Assembly: GCA_963682025.1 (NCBI GenBank)
Contig: OY821521.1
Span: 101,423,354-101,487,353, forward strand
Length of the DNA stretch: 64,000 nt
Origin: Cordilura impudica
Taxonomy: Eukaryota > Arthropoda > Insecta > Diptera > Scathophagidae
Direction: 5' to 3'
A model generated the notes under the pieces. It made no database searches, was not told where the DNA came from, and worked only from the letters and a program-made list of their open reading frames with translations. Position numbers and translations under genes: made by a program. Position 1 is the stretch's first letter, and each line of letters begins with the position of its first letter. Positions 1 through 10,479 of the stretch are shown here, one piece after another.

Positions 1-174
1 ATATTTATATAAATCTATGGTAAAGTTATGTAATATATTTATAAATCTATATATCTATGTCAAACACAAAAATTGTTTCTACCGATGTCCCTTATAAACT
101 TTGAAACCATCAAACCGATGTGCTCCAAATAGGTTTCATTATATATATATATATATATATATATTATGTCCTGT
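1..174. repeat. AT-rich flank with (AT)n microsatellite
   Basis: No gene is visible. An uninterrupted AT dinucleotide run lies at about 141-164, directly beyond the 3' end of the minus-strand LINE that follows. RTE-type LINEs often end in short tandem repeats instead of poly(A), so the run may be the element's tail; this is inference. Confidence 0.6.
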
Positions 175-179
175 GGTTC

Positions 180-859
180 CTATTGGGAACAAAGGGTCAC
201 TACGAATTTATTCCATTCTGTCCGGTTGGATGATATTCTCTTCACTTCTCCCCAGCTTTGATCAGTAGATATGACTTGTATATTCAGTTGACGGCGCCAT
301 GTGTGAGACGGTCTGCCTACTCTTCTCGTCCTACCATGTGGGTTCCACTCAATGGCGATTTTAGCAACGTCGCCTGGAGGCCTGCGCAGCGTGTGACCAA
401 TCCAACGCCATTTGCGATTCATTATTTCAATATGGATTGTCCGCTGGTTTGTTTGTCTCCAAAGTTCTGCGTTGGATATGGTGTTAGGCCAAAAAACTTT
501 TAGTATTCTTCGGAGTTTATATCATGTTCTGTTGTATTCCACGTCTCGCACGCATAAAGGAGCACAGATTTGGCACAAGAGTTAAAGATGCTTACCTTAG
601 TGTGCCTGGATATTGCGGAAGATTTCCATATCGACCGGAGGGTATCGAATGCTTGATTAGCTTTAGATATTCGGTACGCAACATCATTGCTGGAACCACC
701 TGTATTTGTTAAAATGCTACCCAGGTAGCAGAATGACGGGACCTCTTCCAATTCAGTATTTTCTTTGCGGAATTTGTTTTTATTCACGGTGTTGCAGCAC
801 ATTACTTTACTCTTGCCAATGTTTATTTTCAGGCTTTTGCTGCCTCTGTTTCCACGCAC
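180..859 (-). pseudogene. LINE C-terminal region (thumb and post-RT tail)
   Basis: Two minus-strand frames, 859-500 and 422-180, carry the region after the catalytic RT core. The first contains the block C-Y-L-G-S-I-L-T followed by V-L-L-Y-A-C-E-T-W, seen just after the palm in RTE-type LINEs. The second carries R-W-I-G-H-T-L-R-R and a basic G-R-P-S-H-T-W-R-R stretch that ends these proteins. The piece 520-430 is out of frame with both, so the gene is broken here. Confidence 0.7.
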
Positions 860-1765
860 TTTAGCTTCGACTTCATGCTTTCATAGCTGTGGGAAAGTAG
901 GCAGATATCGTCTGCGTATTCTAGACTCTCAAGTTGTTGGTTGAGACCCCAGCTGATACCTCTATTTACTCTGGTAGCATTGCATACTATAACATCTAGA
1001 ACGATGTTAAAGAGCAAGGGTGATAACACACAACCCTGGCGGACGCCAGTCACGACGTCAAAATTGCTGCTCAAAGCGTTATTGTGGAAAACACGACATT
1101 TTACATTACAGCATAAAGACTGGGTAAGGCTAATGATTTTGGGGGGAGAACCCCTTTGCAAGCAAGAGCGCCCCATAAAGAGTTTTGATCTAGTGTATCG
1201 AAAGCTTTCTCAAAGTCGATAAATACAAGGTAAAGCGGAGAGCGAAGTTCTGTGGATTGTTCTAAAATTATCCGTAGACTATTGATGTGGTCTACACAAG
1301 ACTTTTGGGGCCGGAAGCCAGCTTGTTCGGGTCTAAGATCCCCAAGAACAGTGTCGGATATTCTCTTGTTTATTATCACAGCTATTACTTTATTAACTGA
1401 ACTAAGGATGGTGATGCCCCTCCAGTTTCTACATTCCGACAGGTCACCTTTTTGGGGATGTTGACTATAAGACCTTCTTTTAAATGCGGGTCAAGTTCGT
1501 GCGTACGCCAGAAATTTTGTATAAGGGCAAGCAATATGTTGGCTGTGATATGAGAGTCAGCTTTAAGCATTTCGGGCGATATATTGTTGGTTCCAGGAGC
1601 TTTATTTGATTTCAAGGAATTTATTGCAGCGATAACTTCTGCTACGGCTGGGCATTCTACGGAGATATCTTGCCTTAGTACATGAGAATCGTAGGCACAT
1701 ATATTTTGGTAGTTGGAAGTTGTCGAGGAAAGCATATTGGAGTAATGCTGTTTCCAAATTTCCAT
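829..1765 (-). pseudogene. LINE reverse transcriptase core
   Basis: Frames at 1765-1385, 1379-1101 and 1176-829 together give the RT fingers and palm. Visible motifs are N-K-A-P-G-T-N-N-I in the fingers, E-Q-A-G-F-R-P-Q-K-S-C-V-D-H-I, the first catalytic Asp in F-I-D-F-E-K-A-F-D, G-V-R-Q-G-C-V-L-S-P-L-L-F, and the catalytic Y-A-D-D box at about 905-920. The frame changes twice, so no active enzyme can be made. Confidence 0.85.
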
Positions 1766-1969
1766 CTGATCTTTCGCCGATGTTGCTAGATCTCCTTCGG
1801 CGTATTTGAGAGGGCTTTGGTTTGTGAAATTTATACCGGTGAGCCTCTTGGTAGTGCTATACAGATCCTTAGTTCTATGCTCTGTTGAAGCTTTTTGTGC
1901 ATGAGAAGCAAGTTGGTTATACCACCTTCTTTTGTCGTTTCTGGCACTACGTTTGACCAGTTTGTCTTG

Positions 1970-2197
1970 TTAAGAATACGCCACTCTTAGCGAGGACTTC
2001 TCACCGCGTGTTCTGGCTGCATTTATTTTTTCCTTTAAGTCCTTCCTTTCGAGAATGAGGTTCCAGGTGGCTTCTGACATCCAGTGGGATCTCTTAGGAA
2101 TTTTAATACCAATGTGTGCAGCGTCGACAAAATGACTTTTTATTGACATCCAGTTAGGGGTAAGGTGTGTTTGCTGCACAGCTAGTCCAGATCTCAA
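1970..2197 (-). pseudogene. LINE inter-domain linker fragment
   Basis: A 75-codon minus-strand frame lies between the endonuclease and RT pieces of the RTE-like element, where this ORF has a poorly conserved linker. The block W-M-S-E-A-T-W-N-L-I followed by a Lys-rich helix matches, from memory, the position where linkers of this family have similar residues. It is not an independent gene. Confidence 0.6.
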
Positions 2198-2335
2198 TTC
2201 TAATATGTAGTGTTGAGTGTTTGCTGACTTTTAAGCTTAGCTACATCGAGTTTTCGCGCCGTAGTTTCAGGTTTACGGATGGCAGCAACCTTTATTCTTA
2301 AGCTTCCCACAACTAGAGGGTGATCTGAGTTGCAA

Positions 2336-3045
2336 TCAGCACCGCATTTTGAAGGCTAGAAGAAGGCTTCTGCGCCAGGTCTTGCTTATAGCTATGTGGT
2401 CAATTTGATTCTCCGTTGCGCTATTTGGAGAAACCCACGTGATTTTGTGTACTCTTCTGTGAGGAAATAGGGTGCCCCCTATCACCAGATTGGCGTTGCC
2501 GCATGCCTCAGTGAAGAGACTACCGTTTTCAGTAAGCCTTCCAATTGCGTGTTTGCCCATTACATGTTCCCGACCTGTGTTATCGGAACCTATTTGTGCA
2601 TTAAGGTCGCCCATTAGGACAACGATGTCTCCGCGGGGAATTGCGGATGGGACACTATAAAAATGGCTATAAAAATTATTCTTTTGTGATGTGTACGATG
2701 TTTCGGTTGGTGCATAGCACTGAACACAGGTGCGATTTCGAGCTCTTGTACGGAATCTAGCTGTTATTATTCTGTCTCCGTATGGCTTCCAATTGATCAT
2801 AGCATCATAAGCTTCTTTCGACAGTAAAAACCCGACACCGCTTGATCTATGCTGGTTATCCGGCTTGCCGGATTATATAAATTTAAGATTTTCGGAGGTG
2901 TTGATTTCTCCTGTATCTGGCCATCTAGTCTTGCACACTCCTAAAAGTAGCAGATTGTAGTTTGCGAATTCACTGCATACTTGGGCCAGTTTAGATGGAT
3001 CTAGGAGTGTAAGCACATTCCATGTTCCAATTCGGAAATTTTTGT
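2336..3045 (-). pseudogene. LINE AP-like endonuclease domain
   Basis: This is the target-nicking endonuclease of the RTE-like element. The N-terminal block R-I-G-T-W-N-V-L-T-L-L (about 3045-3010) is followed by a TAA stop near 2878, then by the longest frame (2800-2336). That frame holds V-L-M-G-D-L-N-A-Q-I-G (catalytic Asp/Asn pair) and N-Q-I-D-H-I-A-I-S (catalytic Asp-His pair). The active-site residues are present, but the internal stop makes this a pseudogene. Confidence 0.85.
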
Positions 3046-3049
3046 TAAG

Positions 3050-3495
3050 CTGAAGGTCGTAATCATGGGGATCCGTTGGTTATTATTATTTGTTGTGGTT
3101 TCGGTAATAATCTTAATTTAGGTCGAAGCGACTGATTGGGCCACCTTGACCGATCCTAGTGTTGTGGCTGCCAACAACCTCTAGGCAGGTTAGCCAAAAG
3201 ATGGCTACAGAGATAGCTAAGTTTCAGTGTATCACACCTACTTACCCGAGACGCATGGTGTTAGTGTGCCATTCGGGGTACTCAGCTGCAAGCCTTCTCA
3301 CTCTAGCTGCCGCCAGACGTATGTCTGGACAGCATTACCAGGGGATACTTGGTCTAAGACCGGAAGTAGTGAGCTGCTTGGGAAATTCAATGCAGAGGAA
3401 TCGCTTCTTGCCACCCCCAAGTGGATGGCAGACAGAGAGCTTTACGCACAAGTGCACCTCTGTGAAAGACCCCATCCCATACAAAAACTTTTCTG
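3050..3495 (-). other. Putative 5' leader of the RTE-like LINE
   Basis: The block is GC-richer than its flanks and has no coding motif on the minus strand. Short plus-strand frames here (for example 3159-3503) have no recognisable domain and are taken as chance. The abrupt change to AT-rich DNA at about 3495 probably marks the element's 5' end. Confidence 0.5.
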
Positions 3496-3599
3496 AATTT
3501 TGAAAATATTAATTTCAATTTTAAAATATATAAATTTTCGTATGCACTATGGAGCACAAGAAATCTCTTGAATGTTTCAGAGAAAGGACCAATAGGTCT

Positions 3600-4230
3600 T
3601 GCTGGTGGGTTTTGACAAACTTTGCCAGTGTGCATTTACTTCAAGATACTGCTGCGCTAATATTCGCCAAACAGCTTTTGGATATGGGCGAAAACTTCCG
3701 TTTGATCTGACTACACGTGAAATATATTTTCCAACAAACTTTTGCTAAGTGCAGTCATCAATTCAAAATGTTGTGTAGAAAGTTTTCCCCACATTGCAAA
3801 CAATTTCAAAACTCCTGATTGGCTTTACAAACGAGCAATTTTGGCTCCGAAAAATGATAATGTCAACAAAATAAACCATTAAATTCAATTGAAGCTACCC
3901 GGTGAAGTTGTCAAATACAAATCGATTGATAGTATTAATCGACTATCCAATAGAGTTTCTTTGGAATCATCTGGAATGTCACCGCACAACTTAACTTTAA
4001 AAGTTGTTTCACAGTTGATGCTCTGAAATGTGCAACGGAACAAAACTTGCTGTTAAAAAACTATGGCTGTTAAAACTATCAATTTCAGCTGGCTTTCGCC
4101 ATAACCATAACCAAGGCTCAAGGCCAATCGCTAAGTTTTGCTGGTTTGAACTTAGATAATTCCTGTTTTTCGCACGGCTCCAGAGTTTGAACACCGACAA
4201 ATCTTTATGTTTACACACTAGCACACTGCC
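3600..4230 (+). pseudogene. Helitron helicase C-terminal remnant
   Basis: Plus-strand pieces resemble the Pif1-like helicase of Helitron RepHel proteins. An early block F-A-K-Q-L-L-D-M-G (about 3657-3690) is followed by W-L-Y-K-R-A-I-L-A-P-K-N-D-N-V-N (about 3820-3870) and by L-P-G-E-V-V-K-Y-K-S-I-D-S (about 3895-3935). The motif V/VI region F-A-I-T-I-T-K-A-Q-G-Q-S-L then ends in N-L-D-N-S-C-F-S-H-G (about 4090-4185). Stops and frameshifts separate the blocks. Neither the Rep nuclease nor a clear Helitron 3' hairpin was found. Confidence 0.75.
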
Positions 4231-4462
4231 ATTAAGATAAAAAATATAATAAATAAACAAAATTTCCGTTTTTTTTTCAAAACATATAGAAAATGCATTT
4301 CTTTTTTTAGCGTAGTTTCCACTAGTATGATATATCTAAAAAATGATATAATAAATTTACGTGGTTTTTTCATTTCATACATTTTTAAGTATAAACAAAA
4401 TCTTCTAAATCTTCTAAAAAGTCTTTTTTATTAAAAAATCTCGAATATATTACAAAATAAAT
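4231..4462. other. AT-rich spacer
   Basis: Homopolymer-rich DNA without recognisable coding or transposon signal. Confidence 0.5.
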
Positions 4463-5345
4463 AAGAAATTAATAGTCGGTCTAGGCCAGAGCGAGGGTCT
4501 TGGATCCAACTTTCCTGATATAGAAAATAAGCATAAACCAAATTTCAGTGCTATTGTTATTAATTTGTGGTATCCATATATGAAAAATTTCATATCTGTT
4601 GCTAGTTCTATATGAGGACTTGGGGAAAAAAATTAACCAATCATGACAATTTTTTCTCAAAAAACGTATGCAAACCAAATTTGAAAAAAGAATCTATGTA
4701 GTATTTTCACCAATAGTCCTATAGGGTATAAAAAGCTTTTATAAAAAGGACTAAATGAATTGACAATTTTATATCGTTTGTTCTTTTTGAACATATTTAT
4801 GAAAGTAAAACCTAACGATCTCGAAATAATAGAAAATATGTGTAAACAAGTAAAATAAAAAATAACAACTAAGATACCCTATACAATGCGTTTAGAGACC
4901 CTATCTCTTAGGCCCAACTAATTTGATATAGAAAATAAACATAAACCAAATTTGAGTGGCATTGTTATTAACTTTGTTGCTTTTGAATATGAAAAAGTTC
5001 ATATCGGATGCAATATATATATGGGGACCATATTTGGTAAGGTCACTTATTTTTTTGCAAAAATATATAAATACCAAATTTGAGAAAAATCTGTGCCATA
5101 TTTTTGTTCTTTCATAGATTTTAGTGAAGATCAGCAAGCAGCTTTATATGGGGGCTATGACTATGAATTGTCATATAGCGTTTATTTTTAGATTACTGAT
5201 TAATGGCAGTAATAAACTTACACAAACCGAATTTGACCAAGATCTATCAGATAATTTGGATTTTGTGACAATTTAAGTCGATTTCATGGGCGTCATTTGT
5301 ATAGGGACTGGGTGTGAACATGCAACAATTTTCACTAATTTCAAT
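4463..5345 (+). repeat. DR1 dispersed fly repeat, two partial copies in tandem
   Basis: Two related blocks (4463-4690 and 4880-5345) both contain the signature GAAAATAA-CATAAACCAAATTT followed by a TGTTATTAA stretch and then TATGAAAAA-TTCATATC. The same signature is seen at 15460, 61985 and, inverted, at 13200 and 57850. There is no coding potential. The family resembles widespread fly repeats that begin near GGTCTAGACCGA and contain ACAGACGGACAGACG, but its class was not determined. Confidence 0.75.
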
Positions 5346-5675
5346 AGCGTGCCATATTTCGTGCAATATTTCGTCATATTTGCGAATTGTAGTTTAATAC
5401 AATTCAATACAAATTGAATTAGAGGACGCATATTTCATAATATTTTCGATTTGTTTTGAAAATAAACTTATTTAAAATTTTTTTCCAATTTAAAATAAAA
5501 TATAATAAAATAATACTCTCTAATTTTATTGCTATCTGGTGCAATGTGAATGTGTAGAAATTGCTCATTTACTTAATTTTTCTTGCAGAACCGAGTAGTG
5601 AAGTCAAATTTTTCTAGAACGTGATGATATCTCATAATCAGAAAATAAAAAATTTAAAAGACACTCTAATAAACA
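5346..5675. other. AT-rich spacer without recognised feature
   Basis: Nothing recognisable on either strand; long A/T runs. Confidence 0.5.
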
Positions 5676-5689
5676 TATATATATATAAA

Positions 5690-5880
5690 ACACCCTAGCT
5701 GTAATCCGATGGGCTTCGCTCACACATCGTAACGAAATGAAATAACTGGGTAAACGTTTTCTAGAAAATTTAGACGATTTTTGATTTTGTCGAATTTTGT
5801 TTTGGCGATTTTTGATTTTGGTGGTTTTTGACTTTGGCGATTACTGTTTTTTGCGATTTTTGAATTTGGAATTAGTATTC
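5690..5880 (-). repeat. Left arm of foldback-like element
   Basis: Outer block CCGATGGGCTTCGCTCACAC then the sequence leading to CATCGTAACGAAATG, followed by repeated GGCGATTTTTGATTTT units (5760-5880). It is the inverted counterpart of 12540-11880. There are fewer repeat units here than in the right arm. Confidence 0.7.
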
Positions 5881-6056
5881 TTAAATGGAGTTATGTATGT
5901 TTCTGGTTTATAGGAGACTGCACCACTGGTTCGTCTTGAAGTTTTTACAGTAGGTAGCTGCCTATCCGGAAGAAAAAATAATATCAATTGGGCGTAGATT
6001 TTTAACATTTAATTTTAACATATAAAATCTGGAGTACCTACGACAGCAATAGTTCT

Positions 6057-7288
6057 ACATTAGACTGGTCGTAAAATATTTTTTTCTTTAATTGATACAT
6101 ATGTGCTGTCTAAAATATAAGGTTTACTGTCATAAATGCGCTCTTCATTTTTTTGCTCGATCCTGCGGTGCCTCCTGGTGCCTAGTGGGGCCCAAAGTAC
6201 CCGAAGTGTGTTTATATGGGGAAAATATGACTTTTTTCAGATTTTACGAAAATTTCGTTCTACTGCTTCATTGTTTTGACAAGTTGTTATATGAATCGGC
6301 ATCAGTACTAAATTGTCTTTCCAAAAGCTATATAGCTGCAAAATCAAATAAAAAATCGCTAAGAAATAGCAAATGCCCCTGACCACTTTTGTGGCAAAAA
6401 ACACTAGGTCGTTAAATGTGACGGAAATTTTTTAAACTTTAAGAAAATAATTAAAGTAATCATTTTTTTGTCCTATACCTATACGTACTCTGACATAAAG
6501 TATTTTTTTATTGCCACGTTGTTACCCTACTGCGCAAGGGGACCAAAGATGGAAAATATTTTTGATAAAATTTTCAAAACTCCTTTTTTAAGTTTTAAAA
6601 AATTTTCTTAAACAAAATTTCAAAAAATGATCCATTGGCACTTTAAGGTTTTTTTAAATATACATATGTTAGAAATTAACTGTGTGAATTTTTAAGTAAA
6701 TTTCTCTGCCGGAATTTTTTTTAAGGATTTTTTTTTGCGGATTTTGAGAAAAATTAGATTTTTAAAAAAAGTTCAGTAAATGTAATCTTAATTAATCAGT
6801 TTTCTACTTTTAAATGTTATATGTTATCTTAATAGCCTAGGGTTTCGGGAAAAAATAATATGATACCATTAACCCTTTTGGACCTGGGGTCACATATGAC
6901 CCCAAGCTAATAAAAGACAATTTATTCAAAAAATTCAAATATTTTGTAAGTGCTGTTGAATTTTTAGATGTGACGCTTAAAATATAATAACCAAATATGC
7001 AAAGCTGACATTCTAAAATTTCGAATAAATCGAACAACGTTACACCATTCCTTGCCGAGGCCAGCTTTGGATTAAGCTGTAGAACGAAATTTTCGTAAAA
7101 TCTGAAAAAGTCATATTTTCGCCATAAAAACACTTCGGGTACTTTGGGCTCCAATAGGCACGAGAAGGCACCGTCGGATCGAGATAAAATTTAAGACCGC
7201 ATTTATGACAGCAGACCTCATATTTTAGACAACTCATATATTAAAATTAAAAAAATAAATTCCATGCAAGCTGCGACCAGTCTAATGT
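6057..7288. mobile_element. 1.2-kb DNA element with about 215-bp inverted arms
   Basis: The arm 6057-6270 (starting ACATTAGACTGGTCG) is the diverged reverse complement of 7075-7288. The match runs through CTGTCATAAATGCG, CCCAAAGTACCCGAAGTG and GATTTTACGAAAATTTCGTTCTAC. The 800-bp centre is AT-rich and non-coding. A TTAA followed by CCCTTTTGGACC and a GGGGTCACATATGACCCC palindrome lies at 6869-6905. That recalls piggyBac-type ends, but no partner end was found. Confidence 0.65.
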
Positions 7289-7299
7289 ACATATTAAAC

Positions 7300-7800
7300 T
7301 AATTTGTAGAGTTGCGAAAAAATGGGTGTGATCGGACCATACGTGGCACACCTACCATACAAAGAAAATGTTTAATGTCATATATCTAGAGTACTGTAAA
7401 AGAGAAAGCCTTGGAGCTTTGTGTGAGTTCATATGTTATTAATTTGAGTAGTTGGACAAAAAATGGGCGGGTTCTGATCAGTGGGCGTTGCACCCCCTCT
7501 GACACTGGAGGGGGTGAAGGCCTTTGGACTTTGTATGAGTTCATAAGTTATCATTGTTAGTACTCGGAAAATATATGGGCGGGATCAGATCAGTGGGCGT
7601 TACCCCCTCATAAAAAGTAAATATTTAATGTCATATATGTGGAGTACTGTAAAAGTGAAGTCTTGGGACCATGTCCAAGTACATGGGTTATTAATGTTAG
7701 CAGTCGCGCAAAAAATGGGCGGGATCGCACCAGTGGGCGTGGCACTCCCGCACAATGTCATGTATCTGAAGTACTGTAGTTTCTAAAGCATTGGGACTTT
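7300..7800 (+). repeat. GTGGGCG-rich degenerate tandem repeats (part 1)
   Basis: About four diverged units of roughly 130-150 bp, each with AAAAAATGGGCGGG, then CAGTGGGCGT, then AATGTCATATAT and GAGTACTGTAAAAG. The series resumes at 11560 after the hAT insertion, which shows that the hAT landed inside a pre-existing array. Confidence 0.7.
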
Positions 7801-7861
7801 ATATATTTTTATTTAATTAATTTAATTGTAATTCTTACACAACAAGAATAAATTCTTTTAA

Positions 7862-7869
7862 GTTACAGT
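7862..7869. repeat. Left target duplication of hAT element
   Basis: GTTACAGT precedes the left TIR; GATACGGT follows the right TIR at 11396-11403. Six of eight bases agree, as expected for an old 8-bp hAT target duplication. Confidence 0.6.
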
Positions 7870-8037
7870 TAGAGTATTCAAAAACCGAAACCGGAAACCG
7901 GTTAACCGGTTGTTTATTTTAAAAAACTGACCAGTTTCGAATATTTTATATATCCGAATAATTCGACAGGCCGGTTTTTTGGTGTCGGTTAACCGGTTAT
8001 TTAATGAAAAGATTTTTTAATATTTTTGAGCAAATAA

Positions 8038-8325
8038 AGCCCTAGTTAGCCACACGTAATCGTAACCAAACGTTTCAGCTGTTTTTTTTATGTTACATGA
8101 GAAGCATTTAGAGCAGTTACCAAACTGAACTGTCACGTAACCGGAACGTCCCAACCTGTTGATTTTAGATTTTTGCTACGTTTGTACGTAACGTAGCTGA
8201 TAAAGTTTGGTTAATTTTACACAGCAACATGCTGGTTTGTTTTTTACGTTCTATAATCGCACTAAATGCCAACGTTACATTGACGGATACGGAACGATTA
8301 CGGTTACGTGTGGCTAACTAGGCCT
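8038..8325. mobile_element. PIF/Harbinger-like MITE, copy 1 (288 bp)
   Basis: The TIRs are AG(C/G)CCTAGTTAGCCACACGTAA and the complement, about 28 bp, with subterminal CGTAACC motifs. The 3-bp direct duplication TAA flanks it (8035-8037 and 8326-8328), matching the TWA target preference of PIF/Harbinger. It is non-coding. Two more copies are at 23865-24118 and 27586-27839. Confidence 0.8.
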
Positions 8326-8650
8326 TAACTCCTTGTATTAATACTCATATTATTGTTTTATTATGAACACGTCCTTTTTTGAACACTTCCACTTGTCATA
8401 TATATGGGACTTATTTCCAAAATGAGTCTGTATGTTATATTAGCAATGAAAAAATAAGTTTGTGAAGTACACCATATTTGAATTTGTATAAAACGATTTT
8501 CTGTTTTATAGCAAGAGAAAAAAACATGAACTATTTCTTCACGTGGAAGTGTTAATGTGTAATAAATTAAAGTAAATAAACAAATTTGAGTAAGTTAAAT
8601 AAAAAATAAATACAACAAAATTTGACGTAGTTGTTTTGTTTCTATTAGAA

Positions 8651-9635
8651 ATGAGTATTGTGTGGAAGTATTTCGCAAAAGATGACAAAAAGTCGCACAC
8701 GCCAAGATGCTCGAAATGTCCAAAGATCTTGAGTTGTCGAGGATCATTCACATCCTCATTGATAAACCACCTTCGCAACGTCCATAAGGTAGAAATAGCA
8801 ACACAATCTACTGACCAAACTGCAGAAAATATACCATCCACATCAAATATATGTGAAAAAATAACATTCCCTAAGTTGAACTCCAAAATCAATACTGATA
8901 TTGGCGAAATTCTGGCTAGATGCGTGGCAGAGGATGGTATGGCTGTGAGAGCCGTAAAAAATTAAAAAATTATTTCAGATTTTTTGAGTACGAAAGGTTT
9001 AAAAATGCCTGCAAGCGAAAATACAATTTGGGGTTTAATTGAAAAGTTTTATAATAATAAAATATCTGAAACTATGGAAAAATTAAAATCAATTAAAGAA
9101 ACAAATGGGAGATTCTCTATAATTGTTGACGAATGGAGCGACACATCTAACATAAAATATATCAACGTTTCTTTGAGGGAGTATGATCCCGCTAACCGCT
9201 TACATGAGGTTTTCAACCTTGGTTTGGAAGAGATGACAATTCGTGGTACAACTGTTAATGTTGAATATCTTGTGAAAAAGAAACTAGGAGATTTTAACAT
9301 ACGACTTGATAATGATGTTGTTGTTTCAACACATGATGGAACAGCGGTTATGAAGATATATGGTATAAATATTTTACCAGAATCTCAGCTTTGTATGAAT
9401 CATGCTATCCATTTATGTGTGTTAGATAAAATATATTCAAAAAATGTTCTGGTGAAGAAAAAAATGAGATCGATTAAATTTCAGATGATGAGACTGATAA
9501 CGAAGAAGTCGAAGATGATGGAACTGATATCGATATTGATAAAAGTCTTAGTATCAGCTGCGAAATTGGAGAGGTAGTTAAAAAATTACGTAAATATGTA
9601 AAACTATTCAACAAATCTAATGAAAAAAAATCAAT
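8651..9635 (+). pseudogene. hAT transposase with BED zinc finger
   Basis: The start is the ATG at 8651. The BED-type finger reads C-S-K-C-P-K near residue 19 and H-L-R-N-V-H about 25 residues later. One in-frame TAA near 8965 splits the gene. The downstream part (8984-9577, same frame) has the first catalytic Asp in I-V-D-E-W-S-D-T, then H-D-G-T-A-V-M, then the C-M-N-H-A-I-H-L-C block typical of hAT enzymes. A frameshift near 9480 leads to an acidic stretch and V-V-K-K-L-R-K-Y-V-K-L-F. The C-terminal dimerisation domain is absent, so the gene is dead. Confidence 0.85.
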
Positions 9636-9659
9636 GTGAGTCCGATCACAAGGGAGATG

Positions 9660-9990
9660 TGTAAACATCTACATCTTTTCCAATTGTATTTCAGAAAGTA
9701 TCAATTAATTTTCAGAAAGTAATAATTGTATTTCAGAAAACATCAATTGAATTTCAGAAAGTATCAATTGTATTTCAGAAAACATCAATTGATTTTCGGA
9801 AATACTTAACTATATTTCAGAAAACATCAATTGAATTTGAGAACGTAACAAATTTATTTCAGAAAACATCAAATGTATTTCAGAAAGTATCAAATATATT
9901 TCAGAAAACATCAAATGTATTTCAGAAATTATCAAATGTATTTAAGAAGAATTTCAGAAAATATCTATTGAAATTCAGTATTAAAAAGTA
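9660..9990 (+). repeat. Minisatellite, about 21-bp ATTTCAGAAAACATCAATTG unit
   Basis: Roughly fourteen degenerate units alternate CAGAAAACATCAA and CAGAAAGTATCAA. It lies in the hAT body after the transposase remnant. A diverged relative on the opposite strand occurs at 61300-61570. Confidence 0.75.
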
Positions 9991-10479
9991 GTTTACCCTA
10001 CAATACCGAAAAGTTATTATTCTTTCTATTAGTGATTTGGAGTCGCAGAAAATGTTCAGCAATATTTGGACTTATTTGTTATGCACTGGAAAATAAACTA
10101 CAAAGGGCGGCCTTTTAATCGAAAGAAGATGAGGACTTTATTTGTTAATCAGCTACAATATAAACGCCAGGATAGAATTTTGACCGATTTTGAAGTCATC
10201 ATTTTGAAAAAACACGTTTATATCGTCACCTAAAATGCAAAAAGTTCAAAATTGACTTTTTGTATTGTAGTTAATGTCTTTTACTTAAAAACTACTATTT
10301 TACATTAAATTTATTTTTATAAATAAAAAATTCATCTTTATTTTTCAGCTTGATTCTAAAATTTGGGAATTAAGTTTAAAGTAGTTTTTGTTTTATGATG
10401 TTTTTGCTTCTCTTGTAAATAAATAAAAATATTAGTCACGGCCTTTTGCATTTTATGTGACGATATGTATAATTGTTGC

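Larger units (their letters stand above)
175..3495 (-). mobile_element. RTE-like non-LTR retrotransposon, nearly full length, inactive
   Basis: On the minus strand the order is 5' leader (about 3495-3050), AP-type endonuclease (3045-2336), linker (2200-1970), reverse transcriptase (1765-829) and a C-terminal tail (859-180). The whole is about 3.3 kb, close to the usual RTE length. The single reading frame is broken by several frameshifts and at least one stop. The endonuclease opens with the R-I-G-T-W-N-V block typical of endonuclease-reverse transcriptase proteins often labelled craniofacial development protein 2-like. The RTE assignment is from remembered motifs and could be a neighbouring LINE clade. 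Confidence 0.8.

Noticed and set aside
3159..3503. Plus-strand frames of 114 and 89 codons
   Set aside because: They overlap the leader of the minus-strand LINE and show no known domain.
4009..5137. Minus-strand Phe/Ile-rich frames of 65-83 codons
   Set aside because: They fall in the Helitron relic and DR1 repeats and have no similarity to known proteins.
6869..6905. A complete piggyBac element in 6.0-7.3 kb
   Set aside because: A TTAA-CCCTTT end with palindrome is visible, but no partner end or transposase; the long inverted arms explain the region better.
9660..9990. Repeat block as a possible CRISPR or centromeric satellite
   Set aside because: Units of about 21 bp without spacers, only 0.3 kb long and inside a hAT element; a minisatellite is the simpler reading.
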